Notes under the pieces: model-generated
Seen by the model: the letters and a program-made list of their open reading frames with translations, nothing else
Told to the model about the DNA's origin: nothing
The model's database searches: none
Made by a program: the position numbers and the translations under genes
Shown here: piece after piece, positions 55,201 through 64,000 of the stretch
Numbering within the stretch: position 1 is the stretch's first letter
How the letters are laid out: the number at the start of each line of letters is the position of its first letter
Origin: Lunularia cruciata
Taxonomy: Eukaryota; Streptophyta; Marchantiopsida; Lunulariales; Lunulariaceae
DNA length: 64,000 bases
Direction of reading: 5' to 3'
Assembly (NCBI GenBank): GCA_948567375.1
Contig: OX419760.1
Coordinates: 4,836,001 to 4,900,000 of the forward strand

Positions 55201-57060
55201 TGTGACAACCCAACAAATATCACTTTTGCGGTAATTGGGTAAGTAAAGTTCATTCCCGCAGAGATACGAGTCAGAATTGGTCAAATACAAAGCAAAGTAA
55301 CAATTTTAGTTCTCCTTGGTTGCATCTTTAATCTCTCAGGTAGAAACCACACTCAGAAGAAAGTAACAAGCACTGACTCGCAATCTTGTCACGAATTCAC
55401 ACTCCTTAATCACAACTCCATCAAATCTTTCCAAACAATCTTGATTGTGATGATTTAGGCTCTCCCGAAAACGGCACTTCACTGCAAAATGACTTCACCT
55501 CAGAATTGTGTTCCACCTCTCCACTGAAGGCACAACTTCCTCGATCGAAATTGCTTCACATCAACCTTGCACTGCACTCACAAATGCAGAATACTACCAA
55601 CACTACAATTCCTCTCAGATTTGTCAAGGCATTGCTTCGATTGCACTTCACTCAAGATCAAACACATAGAATGAAGATCAAGGCTGTGGAATCCAACATC
55701 TAACAAGCACACTGACTTGCACTTTGAATTTCTTCTCACACTCACAAACACAAATACAACGTTGATACTCGGAATCAAGCTCAAGCGACGAGCACTACTT
55801 CACAGCACTTCGCTTTATCTATTATCAAAATTATGAGCACTGAACAACATCTGATTGCAAATGCCACTCTTAAATAGTGAAGCAATTGATAGTTCTAACA
55901 ACTATACCATTCTACAACAACTCTTCTAACCTGTAGATCCAAAATGACAATGCACCTCTTCATATCTGCCTCTTCAAATCTCAAAATTGTTATTAATCCG
56001 ATCCGATGTCTACTTCTTCCTTGGCTTTCAAACCCAAACCCGAAGTAATTTTACTTCCTACTACTCTATCCTCGGGTTTCACAACTCCCAATTCCTCCAC
56101 TAATTCTAACACTTCTCCTTGTTGATCTGCAATTCCTATCATAATTAAGCCTTCTAAATCCCTATCTCCCGACCCACTCTTCTCTCAAGTGTCAAATGTC
56201 AAATCCGAAGACACCTGCACTGCTATCTCTCTTACTTCAGGTCTAACTATTATCAATTCTTTTGCTAATTCTATTGTGTCATCATCAAGAATTGTAATTG
56301 AAAGCATGAATACACTATCTACATCTTCAATTTGTAATCCACTTTCGCGTAATCACTCATGTTACTGACCCGAATACATTACTGTCTGAGCCTGCACTTC
56401 GAGTTTATTCACTATTGCTACTTCTCCTTCAATTTCTATCATATCTTCAATCAGAACTGAAATTGAAGTCATGTGTATCCTAACTATCTTCTTTCACTAC
56501 TCTAACTTCCTCTGATCCCTCTGGCAAATCTCCCAAAGTCACCTTCACTGCATTCCCAGGTTCGACTTCCTCGGATTTAGTTGGTCATCTTAGTCTTGAG
56601 GCGAAGTCTTTAGACCCGAAGTCATGTAAACCCGAAGTACATCTACTCCAGAAACTTCAAATGCTTGTAACTTCTTCTACAAACCTCCAAACTTTGTGAT
56701 TTTGGTGGCAATGGAAAGCCCTGGACGAGACACTTCCAACAAAATATAGGACGCTTGATTTGGATTTAGCATCACTCAGATATGGCCCCCGCAAGAATCC
56801 TGACCTGCAACTTTTATTTCTCCTTCAGGTTTGCACTCCTTCAACATTTGATCCGAGTTTTTTTTCCTCCTCTGACACAAAGTAAACTTCTTCGGGTTTG
56901 ATCCAATCCGAGTCCTTCTTTCTCTAACATGAAGTAGACTTCCTCGGGCTGATCAAAATATAAGTTTCCACTCATTTCTTCTCCATTTGGTTTCAATTTG
57001 GTTTCAGCAAGGCACTTTTTCTTCAAAACTCGTCCAAAATGAAAAATCTGGGTACCACAA
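55201..57060 (-). mobile_element. Family L solo LTR, antisense, internally deleted, nested
   Basis: It begins TGTGACAACCC on the plus strand (the LTR 3' end) and ends GGTACCACAA at 57060 (its 5' end). The 4-bp sequence CGGT stands on both sides (55197-55200 and 57061-57064), fitting a target duplication. Removing it rejoins the host LTR (AAGCGGT with CGGTGCATAGGTAGG). It keeps the non-coding quarter (to about 55949) and part of the C-terminal coding region in antisense (55950-57060, with VYFMLEKEGLGLD and VGR-type tail fragments). The N-terminal domain and most of the coiled coil are missing, so it is about half length. Confidence 0.72.
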
Positions 57061-57781
57061 CGGTGCATAGGTAGGAAGGTCTACCATTTGCTTCAGTATT
57101 TAAGTGGAGCATTTGCAGTCTTATGTTGTTCTGTATTCATATTTCTGAAGATAGATAAAGCGAAGTGTTGTTCTTAGTGCTCGTCGCTTAAGCTTAATTT
57201 CGATTATCAATTTCGTGTTTGTAGTTGTGAGTGTGTGGAGAATTCTGAAGTGCAAGTCAGTGTGTTTGTGGATGTTGGAATCTGTAGCCTTGATCTTCAT
57301 TCTATGTGTTTGATCTTGAGTGAAGTGCATCGGAGCAATGCCTTGACAGATCTCAAAGGAATTGTAGTGTTGGTAGTATTCTGCATTTGTGAATGCAACA
57401 CGAAGTTGATGTGAAGCAATTTTGATCGAGGAAGTTGTGCCTTCAGTGGAGGGGTAGAACACAATTTTGAGGCAAAATCTTCTTCGCAATGAAGTGCCGT
57501 CTTTGGGAGAATCTGAATCATCACAATCAAGAGTTGTTTGGATAGAATTTGCTATGATGTGATTATGTGTGTGTATTTGTGACAAGTTGTCAAGATTGTG
57601 AGCTTGTTACTCTCTTCTGGGTGTAGTTTCTACCTGAGAGATTAAAGATTAAACCAAGAAGAACTGCAATTGTGACTTTTGACTTCGTATTTAGACATTT
57701 CTGCATAGTATCTCTACGGGAACGAACTTTACTTACCCAATTACCGCAAAAGTGATATTTGCCGGGTTGTCACATGATTTT

Positions 57782-57798
57782 TGGCACCGTTGCCGGGG
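57782..57798 (+). promoter_or_regulatory. Primer-binding site, tRNA-Asp type
   Basis: TGGCACCGTTGCCGGGG lies seven bases after the LTR end. It is complementary to the 3' end of plant tRNA-Asp (canonical site TGGCGCCGTTGCCGGGG) with one mismatch. Such sites start minus-strand cDNA synthesis in many plant gypsy elements. It proves that the sequence to its left is a 5' LTR. Confidence 0.85.
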
Positions 57799-57858
57799 AT
57801 AGAAATCTTGGAAGTGGAAGAATACGAAGCCAAATTTGAAACTGGGTGTCAATGCAAT

Positions 57859-59305
57859 ATGAATGTCTGCATTGAGAGAACAACGGGAAGAGAGAGCTCA
57901 AAGATGAACATTGCAGCGTGAAGAAGACGAACGTTTGAAAGTCCCATCCACTTTGGACGAAATCAAACAAGAGGCATTGGACTTTCAACGCCTTCACGAA
58001 GTGCATGAGGCCCTGCGTGAACTTGACCAAAAGAGACGTGAAGGAGGGTGGCAAGGCTACTTTTCGTCCTTGTCTTCCAAGAAAAAGAAAGACTCGAGCG
58101 GGCAGACATATGCACTATGACCCAGTACACCGACTTCCCCTAAAGCTGTAAAGGAAGTTGATTTCATTAAGAAGTTTGTTCGTGAAAAGACAACACGAAC
58201 ACTTACAGAAGAAGAGTGTCAACATCTCGTACAAACAATTCTCCAGTTATCCCAAAGAAGGTTCAAAGACCAGATTGAGTTGTGGAACCTCTTACTTCTG
58301 ATCGGGTTGAAGTTGACACAACCAGAGAAGAAGAAATTGTTGAAGAAGACCCCAATTTGAACTTGATGAATTGGAACCCATGGGCAGACAACACGGCGTC
58401 CATACCAAGTAGCTCTTTGGTTCCCGTAAGTTCAACCTTACCACCACCAAATCCGCCGCACCAAATGATGACTTCATTACTTGTAACCCGACATGCTTAT
58501 CAGAAGTATAAAGGTACAGAGCAAGACAAAGATCCTGACAAATTCATCAAGGAATTTGAAGTCATTTCCTTTGCCAACAAGGAACATGACTCCGCAGATT
58601 GACTGCGGATTTTTCCAAGTCTGCTCTGAAAGAAGGCTCAAAGCTGGTATACTCATGTAACACAAAAAGGATTCACACTAGCAGACTAGGCATACTTACG
58701 AAATGGCTTCTTGGAATGATATCGGGAAGTGGATTATGATACAAGTGTCTTTGCGGCACTTAATGATTTGGATTGAGGAAAGAAGGAAAAATTGAGAGAT
58801 TACTCTGAGCGGTTCATGGCCTTATTGAACCGAGTTCTGAAACAATCCGGTGCGGTGGGTTATTCCGATGCCCAAGCCATTACCTGGTTTCTCGGAGGGC
58901 TTTCACCGGAGATTTGAATCTTTGCCAGGGAGAGGAATGTAACTTCCCTAGACAAAGTCCTCAAACATGTTGCTCGATATGAGGTGGATCATTCTAACTC
59001 GTCCAGTAACCAAAGAAATCATGAGAAGAAGGGCAAGAAGCCAAGACAAAGAGTTTCTCGTAGCACTTCTCCTTCTTCGGAGGAATCCTCCACATCTTCT
59101 AGTTCTTCTTCAGAATCCGACGAAGAACCCAAGCCGAGAAAAATACGAAGACGTGGAGGAAAGAAGCCAGTAACACCACCAGTAAAGAATGTATCTAAGG
59201 CGGATCAGAAGTTGGAAACTCTTATTAAAGAGTTCGTGGATTTCAAGATCCAGATGATTGGGGCAAAGGACCAAAGAAAACCCCCATCATTTGGGGTGAA
59301 GGACC
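57859..59305 (+). pseudogene. Family L retroelement gag, decayed
   Basis: This is a Gag-type capsid gene of a gypsy element, directly after the primer site. Fragments in order are EDERLKVPSTLDEIKQEALD (57910-57980), the linker with DPDKFIKEFEVISFANKEHD (58520-58590), and the retrotrans_gag core AQSWYTHVTQKGF, YLRNGFLE.YREVDYDTSVF and LRDYSERFMALLNRV (58620-58840). Then come ITWFLGGLSPEI and VLKHVARYEVDHSNSS (58880-59000), a Ser-rich stretch and a basic KPRKIRRRGGKK segment (59130-59165). Stops and frameshifts break it. It ends at about 59308, where antisense G-family sequence begins; pol and the 3' LTR are missing. Confidence 0.72.
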
Positions 59306-59308
59306 AAA

Positions 59309-59801
59309 CAAAATCCCCAATCTCCTTGTACTCCATTGGAACCTCTTGAGTGACTGAGATTGTCATGAGCTCCTCATCAAGGAAGGAATCATCCATTGGC
59401 TCATATCTATCATGATCATAGGCTCTAGATAACAAATCAGTATTTTCATATTTCTTTCCTGGCCTATCCTCAATGGTGTAGTCATACTCAGACAAGAGCA
59501 TCATCCACCTTGCTTGTCTCCCTTCAACATTAGGCTTGTTGAAGATGTACTTCAAAGCCTTGTGATCCGTGTCAATGGTGGCTTTCCTTCCAATCAAGTA
59601 GTGTCTAAACTTCTTGAGACCAAAGATCACTGCCAACCCTTCTCTCTCCGTGATAGAGTAATTATTCTCTATTGAAACCATCTGCCTACTAGCATAAGCT
59701 ATTGGATGATCATGCACATCTTGGTCTAATTGACTAAGAGTGCATCCTAAAGCTACATTAGAAGCATCAGTATAGAGGATGAAAGGCTTACAAAAATGCA
59801 C
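59309..59801 (-). pseudogene. G2 gypsy element, RNase H
   Basis: The minus-strand frame reads KPFILYTDASNVALGCTLSQ, AYASRQMV, ITEREGLAVIFGLKKFRHYL, then ATIDTDHKALKYIF and MMLLSEYDYTIEDRPGKKYE. The acidic RNase H residues (Asp in YTDAS, Glu in TEREG, Asp in TDHKAL) are kept. The frame runs on to 59205 but beyond 59309 it is fused by chance to sequence of the neighbouring element. Upstream, the join to RT at about 59793 lacks some 330 bp present in G1 (26192-26508). Confidence 0.8.
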
Positions 59802-60480
59802 TTCTTTGGGTTGAGTGATGCATTTGCCTCATCCAAGCATTGCAAGACCTTGATTAGGTGCTCAAAGTGCTCCTCCTGCTCCCATAGACACAAAAGTCAT
59901 CAATGAAGTCTCTCACAAATTTCCCAATGAAAGGTTCAAATACCTTGTTCATGAACCATTGGAATGTAGCTAGAGCATTGCAAAGCCCAAAAGGCATGAC
60001 CTTGAAAGCGTAAGTTTCCCAAGGTGTGGTGAATGTGGTGAGTTGTTGATATTGTGGTGCAATCTTGATTTGGTTATATCCACTATAACCATCTCCAAAA
60101 CTGTACCTCTCATGACCTGCAACCTCCTCCAAGATCTCATCAATGAATAGCAATGAGTAGTAGTCCTTCTTAGTAACAACATTGAGCTTCTCGTAATCCA
60201 CACATACCCGATGGTTGCCATTCTTTTTCTTCACAATGACAATTGGAGACACCCATTCTGAATTCTCTACCTCAAAGATAAATCCAGCCTCCTTGAGCTT
60301 ATCAATTTCCTCCTTCACAACCAAAGATATTGGTGGGCTAATGCAACATTGTTTTTGGCAGATTTGTCTTGCATGTGACTCCATCTCTATCTTGTGCTCC
60401 TCCAAGGTGACTTCCTTCAAATCCTTGTAACTGAAAGCAAAAACATGGATGAACTTGCGGAAAATCTCCTCAAATCTCAC
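59802..60480 (-). pseudogene. G2 gypsy element, reverse transcriptase
   Basis: The frame 59854-60480 is open from FRKFIHVFAFSYKDLKEV through IDKLKEAGFIFEVENSEW and VSPIVIVKKKNGNHRVCVDY (fingers), LLFIDEILEE, GDGYSGYNQIKIAP and PWETYAFKVMPFGLCNA, to the catalytic FIDDFCVYG (both Asp kept), then shifts frame. The RT connection domain is lost in the deletion near 59793. RT converts the element's RNA to cDNA. A stop at about 60490 separates it from the protease frame. Confidence 0.82.
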
Positions 60481-60633
60481 CTTCCCCTCCTAGGTAACAT
60501 TTGGGCCATACTTGAGGGTAGCTAACCTTCTCTCTACCTCCTCAAGTGTCAATGGTGATTTATCTGGGTCTTTCAAAACCTCTGGCTTAGGTGCAAAGTC
60601 CATAGCACACAAAGGATACACATCTAAATTAGA

Positions 60634-61395
60634 TTAAGATTTGTTCTCCTCAATGGAAGTCTCCTCTTCCATGCTTGTGTCCACACCTGAAGCTCCTTCT
60701 TTAGAATCTGATTCCCAATAATCAAAAGGTGATGTATCTGAATGTGAAGTGTTGGTGGTATTAGTCATAGGAATTGTGACTCTATAGCTTGATGGCCCAA
60801 TCCTCAAGTACCCTTTGTGCCATAGATTAGTTGTGTGTGCTGCTCTCAACCATGGCCTCCCAAGAAGTAAGTCATAGCTTGAATCCTTCAAGACTTGGAA
60901 AGTCATGAGATTTTGAACTCCCATAACTGAAACTACCACTTTATCCATCACCCCTATTGGTCGAACTTGTTGCTTGTTTGCCATGCTCACCACAAATGTT
61001 GAAGGTCTTGAGGGTATCATACCCAACTTCTTCATTGACCTTTCTGATATGGCATTTAATGTTAATCCTCCATTAACCAATGCATCCTTGATGTTGTGAC
61101 CATTCACTCTCACATCAATCTTGGAGGCATATTCACAAGTCTCCCATGGTGCTGGCTTGGCATCCACCACCCTCATTGATATTGGAGCTTTTGTCTTCTT
61201 CTTCCTCTTGCTCCTTGTGGAACTCAAACCACTTCTAAGCTCCTTTCTCAAGGTAGGGTTCAAAGCAATCAATTGGCCCGCTGTGATGTTAGCCTTGTGA
61301 CTACCAACATCCTCCAACACATTGTAGTTCCATTGTGCTTTGAGATCAAGAAATCCTCCATCCCCAACTTCTTCCTTGGAGTCTTTGTTGTTCAT
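60634..61395 (-). CDS. G2 gypsy element, protease-containing ORF
   Basis: This 253-codon frame starts with ATG 61395, which overlaps the gag stop as ATGA (61395-61392). It has a basic stretch (TRSKRKKKTKAP), IDVRVNGHNIKDALVNGGLT (retropepsin active-site region), LNAISERSMKKLGMI, STFVVSMANKQQVRPIGVMD, VLKDSSYDLLLGRPWLRAAH (typical LGRPW flap-end motif) and an acidic tail. The expected catalytic Asp in D-G-G reads Asn (VNGG), while G1 keeps Asp (VDGR). Protease activity is therefore doubtful. The frame is otherwise open. Confidence 0.75.
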   Translation of the reverse strand: MNNKDSKEEVGDGGFLDLKAQWNYNVLEDVGSHKANITAGQLIALNPTLRKELRSGLSSTRSKRKKKTKAPISMRVVDAKPAPWETCEYASKIDVRVNGHNIKDALVNGGLTLNAISERSMKKLGMIPSRPSTFVVSMANKQQVRPIGVMDKVVVSVMGVQNLMTFQVLKDSSYDLLLGRPWLRAAHTTNLWHKGYLRIGPSSYRVTIPMTNTTNTSHSDTSPFDYWESDSKEGASGVDTSMEEETSIEENKS

Positions 61396-62576
61396 GGTGT
61401 TGAGGTGCGAGTGCTCCTAGTAGACATAGTAGTATCCTTGCTTGGAGTAAATCCTTGAGAAGAGTGAACATCCTCTACAAAATGAGCTCTCCTCTTCTCT
61501 TGTGCCAAAAGCTCCAAATTAAGACCCTTGGAGTTTGAGCACTCTCCCTTCTCATACTTTCTCTCCACCACATCTATGGATGCTATCCCTTTACCTTTGT
61601 TTGGATAAGGAGCCACTTGGGTTTCACTACCTCCCTCTTTCCCTCTATTGGCTCCCTCATAACCCCTTCCTCCATGGTAAGTGGAATTTGGGCAATTCCT
61701 TTGGATATGGCCTCTTCCTCCACAACCAAAACAATTTCTATCATTGAAATTGTTGGCTGGTTGGCCTCTTCTATATGGATAGTTTCCATAACTACTAGGC
61801 CCTCTACCTACATTCTGATCCACCTCTCTCTTCTCCCATAGTTGCACCACTTTGATTTTGAGATCCGCAAGTTGTTCTGTGATGGTTTGAAGTGGATCCT
61901 TTGGTGGAGGTGCAAGAACTGGAGCAACTACTACTTGTGGTGCAACCCTTGCCACCAAAGTATCAGAAGTTCCACTATACTTGTAGCCTTGAGGAGGATG
62001 CACAACCTCCTTCACCACCAAATCACTCTCATCCCCTTCCAAACTCTCCTCTATAGAAATTGCGATCTTGATATCTTTAACCTTGGAAGAAGGTTTTTCA
62101 TATCTCACCTTGCTTCTAATTTGTGGTCTCAACCCTTCCATAAAATTCTTGGTGAGCATAGCCCCTATGCCAATCATTGTGGTCTCCACATCATCCCCAC
62201 CCTTCCTCAACACTATGCAAAATCTGGACTCTAACTTTTCCACTCTTTCCATATAGACTCTCACTTTCTCTCCATCCCCTTGTTGGAGAAAGATAACCTC
62301 ACTCATCAATCTCTCATAACTCTCATCTGAAAGAAAGTTCTCAATGAGTGTTGAAGTCAAAGTCTCCCAAGACTCTTCTTCCCCATCTCTCCTCTCTCTC
62401 TTTTGGTATTCTGACTCATACCATGTAAGTGCTGCATCCTCAAAGAAATTTGGTAATAATGATGCCCACTCATTCTTCCTTCTCTCATTGTTTCCTATGC
62501 AAGCTCTCTTGAATTGTCTCACAAAGGCCTCCAGATCTTCTCTATCCTTGCCAAAGAAAACCAGAAGTCTCCTCAT
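61392..62576 (-). CDS. G2 gypsy element, Gag
   Basis: This 394-codon frame from ATG 62576 is the longest open Gag here. Residues 1-170 form a retrotrans_gag core (LEAFVRQFKRACIG, DAALTWYESEYQKR, ETLTSTLIENFLSD, QQGDGEKVRVYMERVEKLES, KNFMEGLRPQIRSKV). A Pro/Ala-rich linker and LQTITEQLADLKIKVVQLWE follow at 210-248. The CCHC zinc knuckle CFGCGGRGHIQRNC is at 282-295 (CX2CX4HX4C). A basic tail follows. Gag forms the virus-like particle and binds element RNA. The stop overlaps the next ORF by ATGA, which fits reinitiation or a frameshift step. It may still be translatable. Confidence 0.85.
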   Translation of the reverse strand: MRRLLVFFGKDREDLEAFVRQFKRACIGNNERRKNEWASLLPNFFEDAALTWYESEYQKRERRDGEEESWETLTSTLIENFLSDESYERLMSEVIFLQQGDGEKVRVYMERVEKLESRFCIVLRKGGDDVETTMIGIGAMLTKNFMEGLRPQIRSKVRYEKPSSKVKDIKIAISIEESLEGDESDLVVKEVVHPPQGYKYSGTSDTLVARVAPQVVVAPVLAPPPKDPLQTITEQLADLKIKVVQLWEKREVDQNVGRGPSSYGNYPYRRGQPANNFNDRNCFGCGGRGHIQRNCPNSTYHGGRGYEGANRGKEGGSETQVAPYPNKGKGIASIDVVERKYEKGECSNSKGLNLELLAQEKRRAHFVEDVHSSQGFTPSKDTTMSTRSTRTSTP

Positions 62577-62809
62577 CTTAACCTCTCACTATCTTTCTTT
62601 CTCTCAAGTTTTTTTTCTCTTTTCTTTTCTCTCACTCTATAACTAATAGAGTATGTACATGACTAACACCATTTGAGAGTAATCCACCCTAGGGAACACA
62701 AAAGGCTCAGGTTGCTCCAAGATTTCTATAGCAACATCAAATTCTAGAGTGCATATTAATCAAACCCTCATGGATAGTTTATCCATAAGTTGAAAGATTA
62801 TCTCCATCA
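62577..62809. other. Leader between zinc-finger ORF and gag of G2
   Basis: No frame here. There is a long pyrimidine run on the plus strand (62600-62640; purine-rich on the coding strand), just upstream of the gag ATG. Confidence 0.4.
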
Positions 62810-63247
62810 CTAATCCTGAGAACTAGCTGATGAAAGTGGTAGTATTTTTGTAGTTGTATTAAGATTCTCTCCAAGATCTTTCACCAAAGTCTCCAAAAGT
62901 GATTTTACTCCACTACACTCATGTCCTTTTGGAAGTCCTTCAACTCCACAAACCTCACACAACTCCTTGGTCTTAGATCTTCTCCCTCCCAATCTTGGTG
63001 AAGAAGGTCCAATATGCAAACCCAAGTCAAGTAAGGCTCTCATTTCCCTCAATCTCTTGCTCTCAAAGGTCAATGGACATGAACTTACCTTATGTCCCTT
63101 CTCTCCGCATAGAAAGCACTTAGACTCACTCTTTCCTCCAAGTGGTGTAGGTTTTTGGATCCTCTCAACACTCTCTTCAAGTTCTATTGTAAACTCTCTT
63201 TTCCTCAAACCCACCTCAAACCCTTGTGGAACCTTGTATAGTGTCAA
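62810..63247 (-). pseudogene. Zinc-knuckle ORF upstream of G2 gag
   Basis: The open minus-strand frame contains GKSESKCFLCGEKGHKVSSC, where CX2CX4HX4C is a CCHC knuckle. About 45 residues on it has a second Cys/His cluster, CEVCGVEGLPKGHEC, and then a Leu-rich end (SLLETLVKDLGENLN). No ATG opens the frame upstream of the first knuckle, and an in-frame stop lies just before it, so the piece may be the 3' part of a spliced or truncated gene. It reads in the same direction as G2 gag, 234 bp upstream. It could be an extra retroelement ORF or a captured gene fragment. Not recognised further. Confidence 0.5.
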
Positions 63248-64000
63248 TTTTCACTCTTGGTGACCCTCCATGTTCCCAAGATGAATCTAAAGACTCAAAC
63301 ATGTTTTTTGTTGCACTCAAACATGTTTTTTGTTGCTCTCAAACTCCTCATGCATGAGATCTCCACTTTGTAGAACTGACCCTTCCTCACAATTTCACTC
63401 AGACCTCTCAACTTGTATTTGATAGTCCTCCAAAACTTTTCACATGTAATCACAACTCCATGTTGTCCCCCCCTGAAAAATTTCAAATCTTTTCATTGAG
63501 CCATTTGGCCTAGAAACCTTTCTATTAAGCACATATAGTTCAGATTTGGTCTAAAAACCACCCCCCTCACTTTAAAAACTCAAGAATGCTCAAGAATGAT
63601 CTCTCTCTATGCTCAAGAATGATCTCTCTCTAATTTTTTTGTCAGCAAGTAGTTTGTTATGTACTCAATTTTCTTGGAAAGTTTCGCAACAATCCATTGA
63701 TAATTAAAGAAATGGCAGACTCTATACAATTTTCCAGAGAGCATGCAGTTGCGGGAGCAGTTTACCTTATCAACTTTCAAAAATTCTAACCCAATGCACA
63801 AAATAGCTCTCACAATATTCCAAGTGAGCTAATTGATAGATAACCCAAGCTATCATGTGTATAAATTTCAAGTTCAGATCTCTAACTTGGATTTTGCCCA
63901 AAATCACCTTAATCCCCAAAATCTGCAATCCACCTCACACAATGTCTCCAAATCCTCTCATGTGTACAAGATGTACAAAATCACTTCAAAGACATCATAA
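63248..64000. repeat. G2 leader region with short tandem repeats
   Basis: Two small tandem duplications are visible. ACTCAAACATGTTTTTTGTT is present twice near 63294 and 63316 (22-bp unit). GCTCAAGAATGATCTCTCTC is present twice near 63590 and 63612 (about 22-bp unit, with a partial third before). No LTR end typical for the G family (TGTAAC.. or ..GGCTCACA) was found up to 64000, so the 5' LTR lies outside or is lost. No other gene was recognised. Confidence 0.55.

Larger units (their letters stand above)
52255..57774 (+). mobile_element. Family L 5' LTR (giant, 3.66 kb) with nested antisense copy
   Basis: The LTR runs 52255-55200 plus 57061-57774, with a 1.86-kb antisense solo LTR of the same family in between. 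It starts TTGTTGTACCCACATTTTTT, like 14582 and like the reverse complement of 57060. It ends GGGTTGTCACA, and seven bases later comes a tRNA-Asp primer site followed by gag. That arrangement defines it as a 5' LTR. Its joined length (3660 bp) equals that of the solo copy at 14582-18270 (3689 bp). The first 2.9 kb carry the ORF region. The last 0.75 kb are the non-coding quarter. Confidence 0.72.

Overview
This window looks like nuclear DNA from a land plant with a large, retrotransposon-rich genome. It holds a spliced plant-type cytochrome P450, many decayed Ty3/gypsy retroelements nested in one another, and a block of mitochondrial-type DNA. The mitochondrial-type block carries a group II intron inside a small-subunit rRNA gene, and a tRNA-Arg(UCU)-like relic lies elsewhere. 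Both hint at a seed-free plant (bryophyte, lycophyte or fern), but the species cannot be fixed from the sequence. Only the P450 looks intact. Nearly everything else is mobile-element debris with stops and frameshifts.

Layout. 1-5 kb: antisense LTR-element sequence, a LINE-like relic and a decayed PIF/Harbinger transposase. 5.2-7.2 kb: a complete three-exon P450 on the minus strand, the one credible host gene. 7.8-9.8 kb: short tandem repeats, a tRNA-Arg-like relic and a 100-bp organelle-like repeat. 9.9-24.5 kb: a mosaic of repeat families called here R2, R3, L and G. 24.5-32.2 kb: an antisense gypsy element (G1) split inside its reverse transcriptase by a 3.7-kb insertion (S1) full of tandem repeats. 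32.2-38.9 kb: a second gypsy fragment carrying a related 3.2-kb insertion (S2) with a long array of about 101-bp repeats. 39.5-46.5 kb: the mitochondrial-type block, with an SSU rRNA gene in rearranged pieces. 47.5-52.2 kb: a coiled-coil relic, an R2 copy and a G-family LTR. 52.3-59.3 kb: an L-family retroelement with a very long LTR, a tRNA-Asp primer site and gag. 59.3-64 kb: a second antisense G element (G2) with gag, protease, RT and RNase H.

The most unusual reading is of family L. Comparing copies by eye, the repeat ending in TTGTCACA is not about 0.75 kb but about 3.7 kb long. One copy runs directly into a tRNA-Asp primer-binding site and gag. A second is a solo copy flanked by a 7-bp direct repeat. 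A third is a shortened solo copy nested in the first. This giant LTR carries a conserved reading frame of about 240-265 residues followed by a long charged coiled-coil region, so it appears to be a protein-coding LTR.

The second unusual item is the mitochondrial-type SSU rRNA. Its 5' domain lies on the opposite strand, tail-to-tail with the rest, broken near E. coli position 512, and the 3' part holds a group II intron near E. coli position 911.
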